Shown here in pieces: positions 34,097-43,687 of a DNA stretch of 64,000 nucleotides. The translations under genes were made by a program, and so were the position numbers. This stretch comes from Bradyrhizobium australiense (lineage in GTDB: Bacteria > Pseudomonadota > Alphaproteobacteria > Rhizobiales > Xanthobacteraceae), in NCBI RefSeq assembly GCF_013114825.1, contig NZ_JAAVLX010000007.1, forward strand, positions 496,001-560,000. Direction: 5' to 3'. The notes beneath the pieces were generated by a model. That model worked only from the letters and a program-made list of their open reading frames with translations, had not been told where the DNA came from and searched no databases. Every line of letters starts with the position of its first letter. Position 1 is the stretch's first letter.

Positions 34097-37000
34097 CCCG
34101 GCTTCCGGTTGCAGCGGCGGCGAGGAGAGCCGCGGTTCGGCCCGAAGCAGATCAGCCATCTGCTTTGCGGGCAGCGGCTTCGAGAACAAGAAACCTTGCA
34201 TCTCGTCGCAGGCGTGGTTGCGCAGGAAGACTTCCTGCTCGATAGTCTCGACCCCCTCCGCAATGACGGTCATGCCAAGCGCCTTGCCCATGCTGATGAT
34301 CGCCTGCGCAATGGCCTGGTCTTCGGAATCGACAGGCAGGTCGCGGACGAACGAGCGATCGATCTTGATGGTATCGATCGGGAACTGCTTCATTAGTGAC
34401 ATCGACGAATAGCCGGTTCCGAAATCGTCGATTGCAAGGCGAATGCCGCGACTCTGAATCGCATCGAGAATCTTGATCGCGCGCGATACATTCCGCATCA
34501 CCATGCTTTCGGTGACTTCGAGCTGCAGCAGCACCGGCGACATGCCGCTTGCCAACAGCGCCTCGTCGACGTCGTGCAGCAGATGCGGATCGGCGAATTG
34601 CCGCGGCGACAGATTGACCGCCATCGTCACCGGCCGCAGGCCGCGGCGCTGCCAGGCCATGTTCTGCGCGCAGGCTTCCTTGAGCACCCAGCGGCCGATT
34701 GGAACGATCGATCCTGTTTCCTCGGCGAGCGGGATGAATTGCCCTGGCGAGACCGTGCCGAGCTCGGGATGATTCCAGCGCAACAGAGCTTCGACGCCGG
34801 TGATCTGACGGCTCTCCATGTCGATCTTGGGCTGGTAGTGCAGCGAAAATTGGTCGCGCTCCAGTGCGCGGCGAAGCGCGCTCTCCAGCGTCAGGCGCTC
34901 GATCGACTGCGTCTTGATCTCTTTGGTGAAGAAGCGGAAGCCGTTCTTGCCGTCCTCCTTGGCGAGATACATTGCCATGTCGGCGTTCTTGGTCAGCGTC
35001 TGCATGTCGGCGCCGTCGGACGGGTACATCGCGATCCCGATCGAGGCGGTGGTTTGGCATTCGTGACCGCTGAGCTGCAGCGGCTGGCTCAGTATGGAGA
35101 GAAGTTCGCCGGCGATGCGCTCCACCTCGTGGCGCTCGGCTGTCTCCTCCAGAATGACCACGAACTCGTCGCCGCCGAGCCGCGCCACGATGTCGCTCGA
35201 ACGCAGTGCGCGCCGCAGCCTGCCGCCGATCTCCACCAGCAGCATGTCGCCCGCGTCGTGTCCGAGCGAGTCGTTGATGACCTTGAACCTGTCGAGGTCG
35301 ATGAACAGCAGCGCAAACTGCCGCTGGTAGCGCGCGGCGGTGTCGATCGCGCGGCGAAGCATGCTGCTGAACATTTCCCGGTTCGGCAGGTTGGTCAGGC
35401 TGTCGTGCGACGCCAGATATTCGATCCGCTCGTCCGCCCGGGTCCTCTCATCCGCGCGCTCGAAATTCTCCAGCGCAAAGGATACGTTATCAACGAGCCG
35501 CTGCAACAACTCGGCAAATTCGGTCGTGAAGGTATCCTTCTCGAGCGACATGAAAGACATCACGCCGACGGCCTTCCCATGCACCAGCAGGGGGAATGCC
35601 GCGCCGGAATTGGTACCATCAAGACGCGCTCTATGGTGAAACGCCTCGGCATTGGGATCAGCGAGGTAATCGTTGATGATGCAAGGCCGCTGCGAACGGA
35701 TCGCCTGACCGCACAGCCCACGTCCCTCCGGGTGCGCTTCACTGGCCGATATCCTTGCCAGACGCGCGCTGAGGGCAGTCGGACCGGCGGCAGCGACCAC
35801 GTCGAGATAATCGCTCTCGGGTTTCGCCAACACGATGGAGGTCAGGGTGAACTTGCCGCCGTTGGCCGCCGCCTCGCATACCAACTCGAAGAGTTCCGCC
35901 CGCGATGTCGCGCGGATGATCGCTTCATTGGTCGCGCTCAGCGCCGCCAACATGCGCGTCAAGCGCTCCTTCTGGATTTCGGTCCTCGCCTTGTCGTCGG
36001 CGCGGTCGAAATTCTCCAGCGCGAACGAGACATTGTCGGCCAATCGCTGCAGCAATTCGACGAATTCGGGGGTGAAGGTATCCTTGTCCAAGGACATGTA
36101 AATCATGATGCCAACGGGCTCGTCGCGCACCAAGAGGGGAAAGGCGGCGCCTGACTGGGCGCCATAGCTACCTACGACGGCCTGGAAGGCGGCAACGCGC
36201 TGGTCGCCACCATAATCATTGGTGATACACGGACGCCTGGTTCGGAACGCCGTTCCGCTGAGCCCCCGTCCCTCCGGACGGCTTTCATCCGTGGACAACC
36301 TGACGTGCCGCGTCGTCTCGGCTGCCGGGCCCGAGGCGGCCACGATTCTGAGAAGGTCGCTGCCCGCAGTAGCCAGCGCAATGGTAGTCGACGTGAATCT
36401 GCCGCCCTCTGCTGCAGCTTCGCACACGAGATCAAAGAGCTCGGTGCGGGACTTGGCCCGCATGATGGCTTCGTTGGTCCTGCTCAAAGCAGCGAACATC
36501 CGCGTCAGGCGCTTTTTCTGGCTTTCGGTCCTCGCCTTCTCGTCGGCACGGTCGAAATTTTCCAGCGCGAACGATACGTTCTCCGTGAGCCGCTGCAGCA
36601 GTTCGGCAAATTCGGGTGTGAACGTGTCCTTCTCGGACGAGATGAAGAACATCACGCCGACGGCTTGACCAGAAATGAGCAGCGGAAATGCAGCGCCCGA
36701 CATAGCGCCATCGCTGTGAATGAACTGACGAAATGCAGATCCTCGCGGATCGGCTCGCAAGTCATTGGCGATGCAAGCGCGCCTGGAGCGGAACGCATTG
36801 CCGCAGAGACCGCGCCCTTCGGGTAGATCCGCGTTGGTCGAGACCTTGACCCGCCGCATGTTGTTTGCCGTCGGTCCCGCAACGGCCACCAGATCGACAT
36901 CGTAGCTGTCAGGGCGGGCCAACAGGATACTGGTGGAGTTAAACCGGCCGCCCTTCGCCGAGGCCTCGCATACCAGATCGAACAGCTCCGCCCGTGAAGT

Positions 37001-38167
37001 TGCACGAACGATAGCTTCGTTGGTGGCGCTGAGCGCCGCCAGCATACGCGCCAGACGTTCCTTCTGGGCGTCGGCCCGCGCCTTCTCGCTGGCGCGCTCG
37101 AAGTTCTCCAGCGCGAACGAAACGTTCTCCGCGATTTGCGCCATTAGCGCGACGATCTCTTCGTCCTCCGCCCACAGCTTTCCGACGAAAAACAGCAGCA
37201 CACCGATGCTCTCGTCCGCCTTGATCAGGGGAACGGCGACGCAGGCGGTAACGCCCGTCTCGCGGGCAGCCTGATGCCAGGGCTGCCCCTGCGTTGAACT
37301 GAGGATGTCGTTATTGACGGCCGGCTGCTGCGTCCGGAATGCCTTGCCGCAGACGCCGGTTCCATACGGATTGCCCGCGTCGATCGAGAACGGCGCGCGC
37401 ATGATCTGTTCGACGATTGCGCCTGTCCCGGCGGCCGGCTTCAACCAGATCGAGTCCGGCTCTGCAAGCAGGACCACCGTGGCCGCGGATTTTCCGCTAT
37501 GTACGGCGGCATCGCAGACGCGCTGATAGAGGTCCTGTTCAGTCTTGGCGCGAAGAATGGCTTCGTTGGTCGCGCTGATCGCGCCGAACATCCGGTTCAA
37601 CCGCCGCATCGCGCGCTCGCCGTTCTTGCGCGCGGCCTCATGGTCGAAATTGTCAAGCGCAAACGAAACGTTCGCCGACACGCGCTCCAGCATCGAGACA
37701 AGTTGTCCGTCGATCGAGTGGGCCTGGGGCCGCGAAACGAGCAACACACCGACGCTCTCGCCATTGCAGAGCAGCGGCAGGGCGGCCGCCGCACCGACCT
37801 GGCCGGCCTTGGCGCCGTCGCGCCATGCCAGCGATCGCGGGTCGTTCAGGAAATCATTACTGACGCATACACGCCCGTCGCGGAAAGCCTGTCCGGCAAC
37901 CCCGGATCCCTCAGGCGTACCGGCCGCGATCGAAATGTCGATGCTGCGCAGGCGAGGCACGTCATCGCCGCAGCCGGCGGCGAAGCGCAGGAGATTGCCT
38001 TCCCTCTCCAGCAGGAAGACCGCCACAGCCAGGAAGTCGCCGACCGAGAACGCGGCTTCGCAAACCTTCGCATACAGTTCTTCGGGCGACTTGGCGTACA
38101 GAATCGCTTCGTTGGTCGCATTCAACGCCGCGAGTGTGCGCGCGATATCGGTCTTCACCGTCCCCAA
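34070..38167 (-). CDS. GAFx5-GGDEF-EAL cyclic-di-GMP turnover protein
   Basis: A 1365-residue cytosolic protein. Five tandem GAF domains (about 11-175, 194-356, 375-537, 555-718, 736-900), each opening with a TNEAI motif; domains 3-5 are very alike (PEGRGLCG, SGAAFPLL, NVSFALENF). The GGDEF domain (about 910-1070) has an intact active site GGDEF at 999-1003 and an RxxD inhibition site (RSSD) five residues before it. The EAL domain (1090-1340) has GVEALLRW and DDFGTGYSS. Both synthesis and hydrolysis look possible. It lies 2 kb from the polysaccharide locus, which fits c-di-GMP control of surface polysaccharide (inference). Confidence 0.92.
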   Translation of the reverse strand: MGTVKTDIARTLAALNATNEAILYAKSPEELYAKVCEAAFSVGDFLAVAVFLLEREGNLLRFAAGCGDDVPRLRSIDISIAAGTPEGSGVAGQAFRDGRVCVSNDFLNDPRSLAWRDGAKAGQVGAAAALPLLCNGESVGVLLVSRPQAHSIDGQLVSMLERVSANVSFALDNFDHEAARKNGERAMRRLNRMFGAISATNEAILRAKTEQDLYQRVCDAAVHSGKSAATVVLLAEPDSIWLKPAAGTGAIVEQIMRAPFSIDAGNPYGTGVCGKAFRTQQPAVNNDILSSTQGQPWHQAARETGVTACVAVPLIKADESIGVLLFFVGKLWAEDEEIVALMAQIAENVSFALENFERASEKARADAQKERLARMLAALSATNEAIVRATSRAELFDLVCEASAKGGRFNSTSILLARPDSYDVDLVAVAGPTANNMRRVKVSTNADLPEGRGLCGNAFRSRRACIANDLRADPRGSAFRQFIHSDGAMSGAAFPLLISGQAVGVMFFISSEKDTFTPEFAELLQRLTENVSFALENFDRADEKARTESQKKRLTRMFAALSRTNEAIMRAKSRTELFDLVCEAAAEGGRFTSTTIALATAGSDLLRIVAASGPAAETTRHVRLSTDESRPEGRGLSGTAFRTRRPCITNDYGGDQRVAAFQAVVGSYGAQSGAAFPLLVRDEPVGIMIYMSLDKDTFTPEFVELLQRLADNVSFALENFDRADDKARTEIQKERLTRMLAALSATNEAIIRATSRAELFELVCEAAANGGKFTLTSIVLAKPESDYLDVVAAAGPTALSARLARISASEAHPEGRGLCGQAIRSQRPCIINDYLADPNAEAFHHRARLDGTNSGAAFPLLVHGKAVGVMSFMSLEKDTFTTEFAELLQRLVDNVSFALENFERADERTRADERIEYLASHDSLTNLPNREMFSSMLRRAIDTAARYQRQFALLFIDLDRFKVINDSLGHDAGDMLLVEIGGRLRRALRSSDIVARLGGDEFVVILEETAERHEVERIAGELLSILSQPLQLSGHECQTTASIGIAMYPSDGADMQTLTKNADMAMYLAKEDGKNGFRFFTKEIKTQSIERLTLESALRRALERDQFSLHYQPKIDMESRQITGVEALLRWNHPELGTVSPGQFIPLAEETGSIVPIGRWVLKEACAQNMAWQRRGLRPVTMAVNLSPRQFADPHLLHDVDEALLASGMSPVLLQLEVTESMVMRNVSRAIKILDAIQSRGIRLAIDDFGTGYSSMSLMKQFPIDTIKIDRSFVRDLPVDSEDQAIAQAIISMGKALGMTVIAEGVETIEQEVFLRNHACDEMQGFLFSKPLPAKQMADLLRAEPRLSSPPLQPEAGSGLKRTVG

Positions 38168-38536
38168 GCTCCCTTCCGGCAGCGCCGGGCTGCCCCCGCC
38201 GATTTATGCGTGTGGGAGGCCTAAATGCTCGTTATTGGCGGCCAGGAGTTGCGATTCAGAGTAAATGTCAGACCAACGACGAACGACGCCGCTCCGGAGA
38301 ACTACGGCCCATTTACGATTTGTCAGCCATACCGCTGGCGCGCGCCGGCCGGGATGCGGGGCCCGCCGCAGCAATTTTCGAATTTTGCAGGATGAAATTC
38401 CTGATACGCGAGGGCCGTGCCGACAGCATGGCTAACAGGATATTTCCACGCTTGCCCTGTCGCCGCCGCTTTGAGAGCATGCCGGTACCAAGCAAGACCC
38501 GCGGTTCGCGTGGGCGTTCAAGGTGAGGAAATTCCG
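38168..38536. other. 369-bp intergenic region without a gene
   Basis: It lies between the divergent c-di-GMP gene and the Ldh-family gene. Open frames in it are low-complexity Arg/Pro shadows. It presumably contains both promoters; no box was assigned. Confidence 0.5.
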
Positions 38537-39589
38537 ATGCCGATCGTCCATGCCGACCGTCTCACGCGAATCGGCGCGGCGCTGCTCAAGGCCGCCGGCG
38601 CGACTGAAGAGGAAGCCAGTGCGGTCGCCGTCGGCTGCGTCAACGCCAATCTCGCCGGCCACGACTCGCACGGCGTGATCGCGATCCCGACCTATATCGA
38701 CCGCATCAAGGCCGGCCATATCGTACCCGGCGCCAAATGGACCATCGTCCGGGAATCGCCGACCACGACGGTGATCGACGGCCATTGGGGATTCGGCTTT
38801 CACGTTAACGCAAAGGCGATGGCGCTGACGATCGAGAAGGCGAAGACCGCCAACGTCGCCGCCTGTACCGTGTTCCGGCAAAGCCATGTCGGGCGGCTCG
38901 CGGCGTATCCGTTGATGGCGATGCGGGCGGGCATGATAGGAATTGCCGCTGCCGATTCCGGCCGTTCGCCAAAGCATGTCGCGCCGTTCGGCGGACGCGA
39001 GGCGAGGCTCGGCACCAACCCGATCTCGATTGCGGTGCCGTCCGACCTCGAGGCGCCGTTCTATCTGGACATGGCGACCTCAGCGGTGGCGGCCGGCAAG
39101 ATTGCGCTGTCGGTCGCGCGCGGCGAACCGATTCCGCAAGGCTGGATCATAGACGCCGAGGGACGGCACACTACAGACCCCACGCAGTATCGCAAGGGCG
39201 GCGCACTGCTGCCGCTCGGTGGCAGCGAGGGCTACAAGGGTTCAGGCTTGGCTGCGATGGTGGAAGTGCTGTGCGGCCTGCTCACGGGCTTAGGCTTTGG
39301 CGTCGAGCCGACCGGCCGTCACAATGACGGATGCTTCATGGCGGTGTTTAACGTGGCGGCCTTCCGCCCCCTGAAGGATTTCGAGAAAGAGGTCGGCGAG
39401 TTCGCGCGCTATCTCAAGTCAACGCCGCCGTCGGAAGGCTCGCCCGGCGTGTTCTATCCCGGCGAGATCGAGCATATCCGCGAGCAACAGCGCAGGCGCG
39501 ACGGCATCGAGGTCGAGCACGCCACCTGGGACAGATTGAAGGCGCTGGCGACGGACTACAAACTGCTCGCCGAACTCGACCTGAAATGA
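38537..39589 (+). CDS. Ldh-family (malate/L-lactate dehydrogenase-like) NAD(P) oxidoreductase
   Basis: A 350-residue protein of the YlbC/ComC/AllD group: NLAGHDSHGVIAIPTYI carries the catalytic His region, FRQSHVGRLAAYPL and GTNPISIAVP follow, and GYKGSGLAAMVEVL lies toward the C-terminus. ATG 38537 has GAGGAA 6 bases upstream. Members reduce or oxidise 2-keto/2-hydroxy acids (malate, lactate, ureidoglycolate, sulfolactate). It heads a three-gene set with a flavin monooxygenase and an FAA hydrolase, suggesting degradation of a small organic acid or aromatic. Confidence 0.88.
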   Translation: MPIVHADRLTRIGAALLKAAGATEEEASAVAVGCVNANLAGHDSHGVIAIPTYIDRIKAGHIVPGAKWTIVRESPTTTVIDGHWGFGFHVNAKAMALTIEKAKTANVAACTVFRQSHVGRLAAYPLMAMRAGMIGIAAADSGRSPKHVAPFGGREARLGTNPISIAVPSDLEAPFYLDMATSAVAAGKIALSVARGEPIPQGWIIDAEGRHTTDPTQYRKGGALLPLGGSEGYKGSGLAAMVEVLCGLLTGLGFGVEPTGRHNDGCFMAVFNVAAFRPLKDFEKEVGEFARYLKSTPPSEGSPGVFYPGEIEHIREQQRRRDGIEVEHATWDRLKALATDYKLLAELDLK

Positions 39590-39620
39590 AATCCAATCCC
39601 GCCAGCACAAGGAGAACGGC

Positions 39621-40983
39621 ATGACACGGCAAATGGCGCTGGTGGGATTTTTGCAGGCGCAGAACTGCACCAATCTGCCGAGCTCATGGCGGCACTCGGA
39701 ATCGCGCGACGATTCGATGTCGGCCAATTACTACCAGGAGATCGCCCGGATTCTCGAAGCCGGCAAGTTCCACATGGCGTTCTTCGACGACCGCCTGGCG
39801 ATGCCGGATCGTTACGGCAACGACCACGCCCATACCGTCGAATACGGCATCCGCTGCGTGAAGATGGACCCGCTGATCGTGCTGACCACGATGGGCATGG
39901 TCACGACGAAGCTCGGGCTGGGATCGACCTGCTCGACCACCTATTACGAGCCGTTCGACGTCGCCCGCCGTTTCGCCACCCTCGATCTGATGTCCGGCGG
40001 ACGCGCGGGGTGGAACGTCGTCACTTCGCTCAATGACGGCGAGGCCCAGAATATGGGCAAGGATGCCCATCTCGAACATGACTTCCGTTACGATCGCGCC
40101 GACGAGTTTATGGAGGTCGTGCTCGGCCACTGGGACACCTGGGAAGACGGCTCGCTGATCATGGACAAGAAAAGCGGCCGCTTCGCCGATCCGGCCAAGG
40201 TGAAGCGGCTCGACCACAATGGACGATTCTTCAAGTCGCGCGGTCCGTTCACTGTGCCACGCTCGGCGCAGGGCCATCCCGTCATCATCCAGGCCGGCGC
40301 GTCCGGCCGTGGCCAGCGCTTTGCGGGGCGATGGGGCGAGGTGATCTTCACCGCCGCGCGCAATGTGGCCGCCGCCAAGGAAGGCTATGCGGCGGTCCGC
40401 AACGAAGCGGCGAAAGCCGGCCGCGATCCCGACCAGATGTTCCTCTGCAACCTCACCACGCCGGTCTGCGGCGCGACCAAAGCGGAGGCCGAGGACAAGA
40501 TGGCGCTGATCAACAAGCTGCCGCTGGAAATCGATGCGCTGTCGCTGCTCGCGGAAGCGCTGAACTACGACTTTGCCGCCAAGCCGCTCGACGAGCCGCT
40601 GACGTTGGACGAGCTCAAGAGCATGCAGGGAATCCTGGGCATTCGCGACGGCGTGCTGAAGAATTCAGGCAAGACCAATCCCAGCGCGCGCGACTTCGTC
40701 ACCTTGCCGCGGCCAGGTGCAGGACGCGATCGTCGGCGGTCCGAAGGAGATCGCGGACAAGCTCGAGGAGATGTTCGTCGAACGCGGCTGCGACGGCTTT
40801 GTCATCGCGGCGACCATCGTGCCCGGCTCCTACGCCGATTTCGTCAGGCATGTGGTGCCGGAATTGCAGCGCCGCGGCCTGTTCCACAAGGACTACGCCG
40901 GCAAGACGCTGCGCGAAAATCTCGGCTTGCCACGTCCTGCCGCCGGTGCCTGGAAAACCAATCCGCGGGCTGCGGCCGAATAA
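39621..40983 (+). pseudogene. LLM-class flavin monooxygenase (NtaA/SnaA-type) with one frameshift
   Basis: From ATG 39621 (AAGGAGA upstream) the frame gives a typical bacterial-luciferase-like monooxygenase: HMAFFDDRLAMPDRYGND, TCSTTYYEPFDVARRFATLD and SGGRAGWNVVTSLND, then VIIQAGASGRGQRFA. At about 40704-40710 (TTGCCGCGG) an extra base throws it out. The true C-terminus, QDAIVGGPKEIADKLEEMF to NPRAAAE, is in the next frame and ends at 40983. The original frame instead runs through into the FAA hydrolase. Without the extra base it would be about 453 residues and normal. Partner flavin reductase not seen. Confidence 0.8.
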
Positions 40984-40997
40984 CACGAGGACATTTC

Positions 40998-41783
40998 ATG
41001 CGTTGGCTCAAATTCACCGCCGCAGGCAAGACATCCTGGGGCATCATCGAGGGCGAGCACGTGATCGCCGTCGAGGGCGATCCCTTCGGCGAATGGCGGC
41101 GCGGAACGCAGTCGCATGCGCTGAAGGACGTCAAGATCGAGCTGCCGCTGATCCCGCGCACCTTCTATTGCGTCGGGCTGAATTATCTCAAGCATCTCAA
41201 GGAAGCCGCCGATAGGGCCGGCACGGTGCCGAATGTGCCTGACCGGCCCGAGATCGGCTACCGCGCGCAAAACGCGCTGATTGCCCACGACGAGGACGTG
41301 GTGATCCCGGCGAGCGCGACCGAGAAGATTCATTACGAGGGCGAACTGGTGGTTGTCATCGGCAAGAAGGCAAAACACCTCACCGAGGCCAATGCGATGG
41401 ATTGCGTGTTCGGCTACACGATCGGCAACGACGTCAGCGAGCGCACCTGGCAGAAGGCCGACCGCAGCCTGTGGCGTTCCAAGAATGCCGATACCTTCAA
41501 GCCGATGGGGCCGTGGATCGAAACATCAGTCGATCTCGAAAGGATGGAAACGGTGATCCGGGTCAACGGCCAGGAGACCGGCCGCTTCCGCACCAACGAC
41601 ATGATCTTCGGCATCGTGCCGTTTCTCGTCGAGCTCTCCAAGTATTTCGCGCTGTCGCCGGGCGATGTGATCTGGATGGGCACCGACGGCGCCTCGCCTG
41701 ATTTGAAGTCCGGCGATGTGGTCGAGATCGACATTACGGGGATCGGCACGTTACGGAACAGGTTTGTGAAGGAGGAGGTCTGA
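40998..41783 (+). CDS. fumarylacetoacetate hydrolase family protein
   Basis: A 261-residue protein from ATG 40998. FAH-fold motifs: YCVGLNYLKHLKEAAD, HYEGELVVVIGKKAKH with two metal Glu, and YTIGNDVSERTWQK; WMGTDGASPDLKSGDVVEI closes the domain. Members hydrolyse or isomerise C-C bonds of acylpyruvate-like dioxo acids. In an operon after Ldh and a monooxygenase it would act late in a ring- or chain-cleavage route. A long apparent fusion to the monooxygenase is an artefact of the frameshift. Confidence 0.88.
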   Translation: MRWLKFTAAGKTSWGIIEGEHVIAVEGDPFGEWRRGTQSHALKDVKIELPLIPRTFYCVGLNYLKHLKEAADRAGTVPNVPDRPEIGYRAQNALIAHDEDVVIPASATEKIHYEGELVVVIGKKAKHLTEANAMDCVFGYTIGNDVSERTWQKADRSLWRSKNADTFKPMGPWIETSVDLERMETVIRVNGQETGRFRTNDMIFGIVPFLVELSKYFALSPGDVIWMGTDGASPDLKSGDVVEIDITGIGTLRNRFVKEEV

Positions 41784-41905
41784 GGCCTCCTCTCGTCCTT
41801 GAGGAACGCGGAACGCGCGTCTCGAAGGATGTGGGCCCGGCCGGTGGCCTCGCCCTTCGAGACGGCCGCTCCGCGGCCTGCTCAGGGTGAGAGGCTCGGA
41901 GGATT
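41784..41905. repeat. repeat family D, copy 1
   Basis: It contains GTCTCGAAGGATGTGGGC and CCCTTCGAGACGGCC with a CTCAGGGTGAGAGGCT end, a common Bradyrhizobium intergenic pattern (inverted TCTCGAAGG / CCTTCGAGA). A related copy lies at 48769-48842. Confidence 0.6.
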
Positions 41906-41990
41906 GGCGTCCTCAGAAATAAGGACAGGCGCGGGTGCCCGTAGCGGTTAAGGTTCGTCCTGCGGGGTACTAATCCAAGAAGGGATCATC

Positions 41991-43499
41991 ATGGCTCGCA
42001 GCTCCATCCTGCTCGGCTCGGCGTTCATGGGCCTCGTTCTCGCGACGTCTCCCGCAACAGCCCAACCGGCGATCGATCTGGACCAACTCACGGCCACCCA
42101 GGCCGCCGCCGATCTCTGCGCCGGAAAAATCACCAGCAAGGCGCTGACCGCGGCGGCGCTGGCGCGCGCCAAGGCGCAGCCGGACCTCAACGCCTTCGTC
42201 ACGCTGGATGAGGCCGGTGCGATGAAGGCCGCCGAAGCCTTTGACGCCGGGCGCAAAAAGGGCCCGTGCAAGCCGCTCGGCGGCGTGCCCATCGTCATTA
42301 AGGACAATATCGAGGTGGCCGGGCTCCCCAGCACGGCTGGAACGCCGGCGCTGAAAAATTTCGTGCCGAAGAAGGATGCACCGGTCGCGGCAAAACTGCG
42401 CGCGGCAGGCGCCATTATCATCGGCAAGACCAATATGCATGAGCTTGCCTTCGGCATCTCCGGCTTCAATGCTGGATTCAAGACCGGCTCGGAGCCAGGC
42501 GTGCGCAACGCCTACGATTCGACGAAGATTGCCGGCGGTTCGTCATCTGGAACGGGCGCGGCGATCGGTGCTCGGATCGTTACCGCGGGCCTCGGCACCG
42601 ATACCGGCGGCTCAGTGAGAGTCCCCTGCGCACTGAACGGCTGCGTCTCGCTGCGTCCGACCGTCGGCAGGTATCCGCAAGGTGGGATCGCTCCGATTTC
42701 ACATACCCGCGACACCGCCGGCCCGATGGCTTCCACCGTCGCCGACGTGGCGATCCTTGATCGTGTCGTCGCCGGCGGCGGCACGATTGCGCCCGCCGAG
42801 CTGAAGCAGGTGCGCATTGGGATCGACAACGCCATGTTGGCCAATCTCGACGGCGACACCGAAGCCGCATTCAAGGCCGCGCTGGAAAAGCTCAAGTCTA
42901 ACGGCGTGACGGTGGTCGATGTTGAAATGCCAAAGCTCGCCGAGCTCAACGGCCAGGTCGGATTTCCGCTCGCGCTTTATGAAGCCTATGACGACATGGT
43001 GGCCTATCTCAAGAAGACAGGCAGCGGCGTCAGCATCGAGAATCTCGCCAAGGAGATCGCAAGCCCCGACGTAAAAGGCACCTATGACGGGCTGGTCATT
43101 CCGCGCAAGCTGCCGGGACCGGACAATACTGTCGCCGATGCCAAGCCGGCCTATGACGCTGCGATGAAAACCGCCCGGCCCGCACTGCAGGCGCTCTATC
43201 GCGATACGTTCGCAAAGAACAAGCTCGACGCCATCGCCTTCCCGACCGTGCCGAAGGTCGCGATTGCCTCAAATCCCGACTCGTCGAGCCTCGCCAACTT
43301 CCTGCTGTTCATCCAAAACACCGATCCCGGCAGCAATGCGGGCATCCCCGGTCTTCAGCTTCCGATCGCGCTGGGCGCTTCGAGCAAATTGCCTGTCGGT
43401 CTCGAGCTCGACGGCCCCGCGGGAAGCGATCGCCGGCTGCTGGCGGTCGGCATAGCGATGGAGAAGATATTCGGCCGGCTTCCGCCGCCGTCGCGTTAG
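41991..43499 (+). CDS. exported amidase-signature hydrolase
   Basis: A 502-residue protein with a signal peptide (1-24, ending ATAQ). The Ser-cisSer-Lys triad of the amidase signature family is present: Lys104 (VIKDN), Ser184/185 (AGGSSSGTG) and nucleophile Ser208 (GTDTGGSVR). It would hydrolyse a carboxamide in the periplasm. Substrate is unknown; relatives include mandelamide and indole-acetamide hydrolases. Adjacent Bug-type uptake protein is opposite in strand. Confidence 0.88.
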   Translation: MARSSILLGSAFMGLVLATSPATAQPAIDLDQLTATQAAADLCAGKITSKALTAAALARAKAQPDLNAFVTLDEAGAMKAAEAFDAGRKKGPCKPLGGVPIVIKDNIEVAGLPSTAGTPALKNFVPKKDAPVAAKLRAAGAIIIGKTNMHELAFGISGFNAGFKTGSEPGVRNAYDSTKIAGGSSSGTGAAIGARIVTAGLGTDTGGSVRVPCALNGCVSLRPTVGRYPQGGIAPISHTRDTAGPMASTVADVAILDRVVAGGGTIAPAELKQVRIGIDNAMLANLDGDTEAAFKAALEKLKSNGVTVVDVEMPKLAELNGQVGFPLALYEAYDDMVAYLKKTGSGVSIENLAKEIASPDVKGTYDGLVIPRKLPGPDNTVADAKPAYDAAMKTARPALQALYRDTFAKNKLDAIAFPTVPKVAIASNPDSSSLANFLLFIQNTDPGSNAGIPGLQLPIALGASSKLPVGLELDGPAGSDRRLLAVGIAMEKIFGRLPPPSR

Positions 43500-43515
43500 G
43501 CTAGGGCTCGCGCGG

Positions 43516-43660
43516 CTAATGCCGTGCAAACAGGCTCGCGACGTCGCTGCGGCGGCAGACGCCGAGCTTGGCAAAAATGCGCTCGATGTGGGTATGGACG
43601 GTCGAGACCTCGACCTGCAGCGGTGCGCGATCTCCTTGTCGCTGAGATCGTCCGATATCA
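43516..43660 (-). pseudogene. LuxR-type HTH fragment
   Basis: The minus strand here reads SDDLSDKEIAHR, then after a one-base slip near 43620 LQVEVSTVHTHIERIFAKL and GVCRRSDVASLFARH before a stop at 43516. This is the C-terminal half of a LuxR-family DNA-binding helix-turn-helix. No N-terminal sensor or receiver part precedes it; the Bug gene stop at 43688 is 28 bp away. It is a remnant, not a working gene. Confidence 0.7.
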
Positions 43661-43687
43661 GGGAAATCGGGTTCGCGCCCCCCGCCG

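Noticed and set aside
34574..36154. A 526-codon open frame opposite the c-di-GMP gene
   Set aside because: It is antisense to the GAF/GGDEF repeats, low in complexity and without any domain; high GC makes such frames common.
34070..38167. CRISPR-like repetition in the multi-GAF gene
   Set aside because: The repeats are about 540 bp in period and encode protein domains; there are no short identical repeats with unique spacers.
39621..41783. A 720-residue monooxygenase-FAA hydrolase fusion protein
   Set aside because: The region between the two domains is gibberish while the true monooxygenase C-terminus lies in the next frame and FAH has its own start. It is a frameshift artefact.
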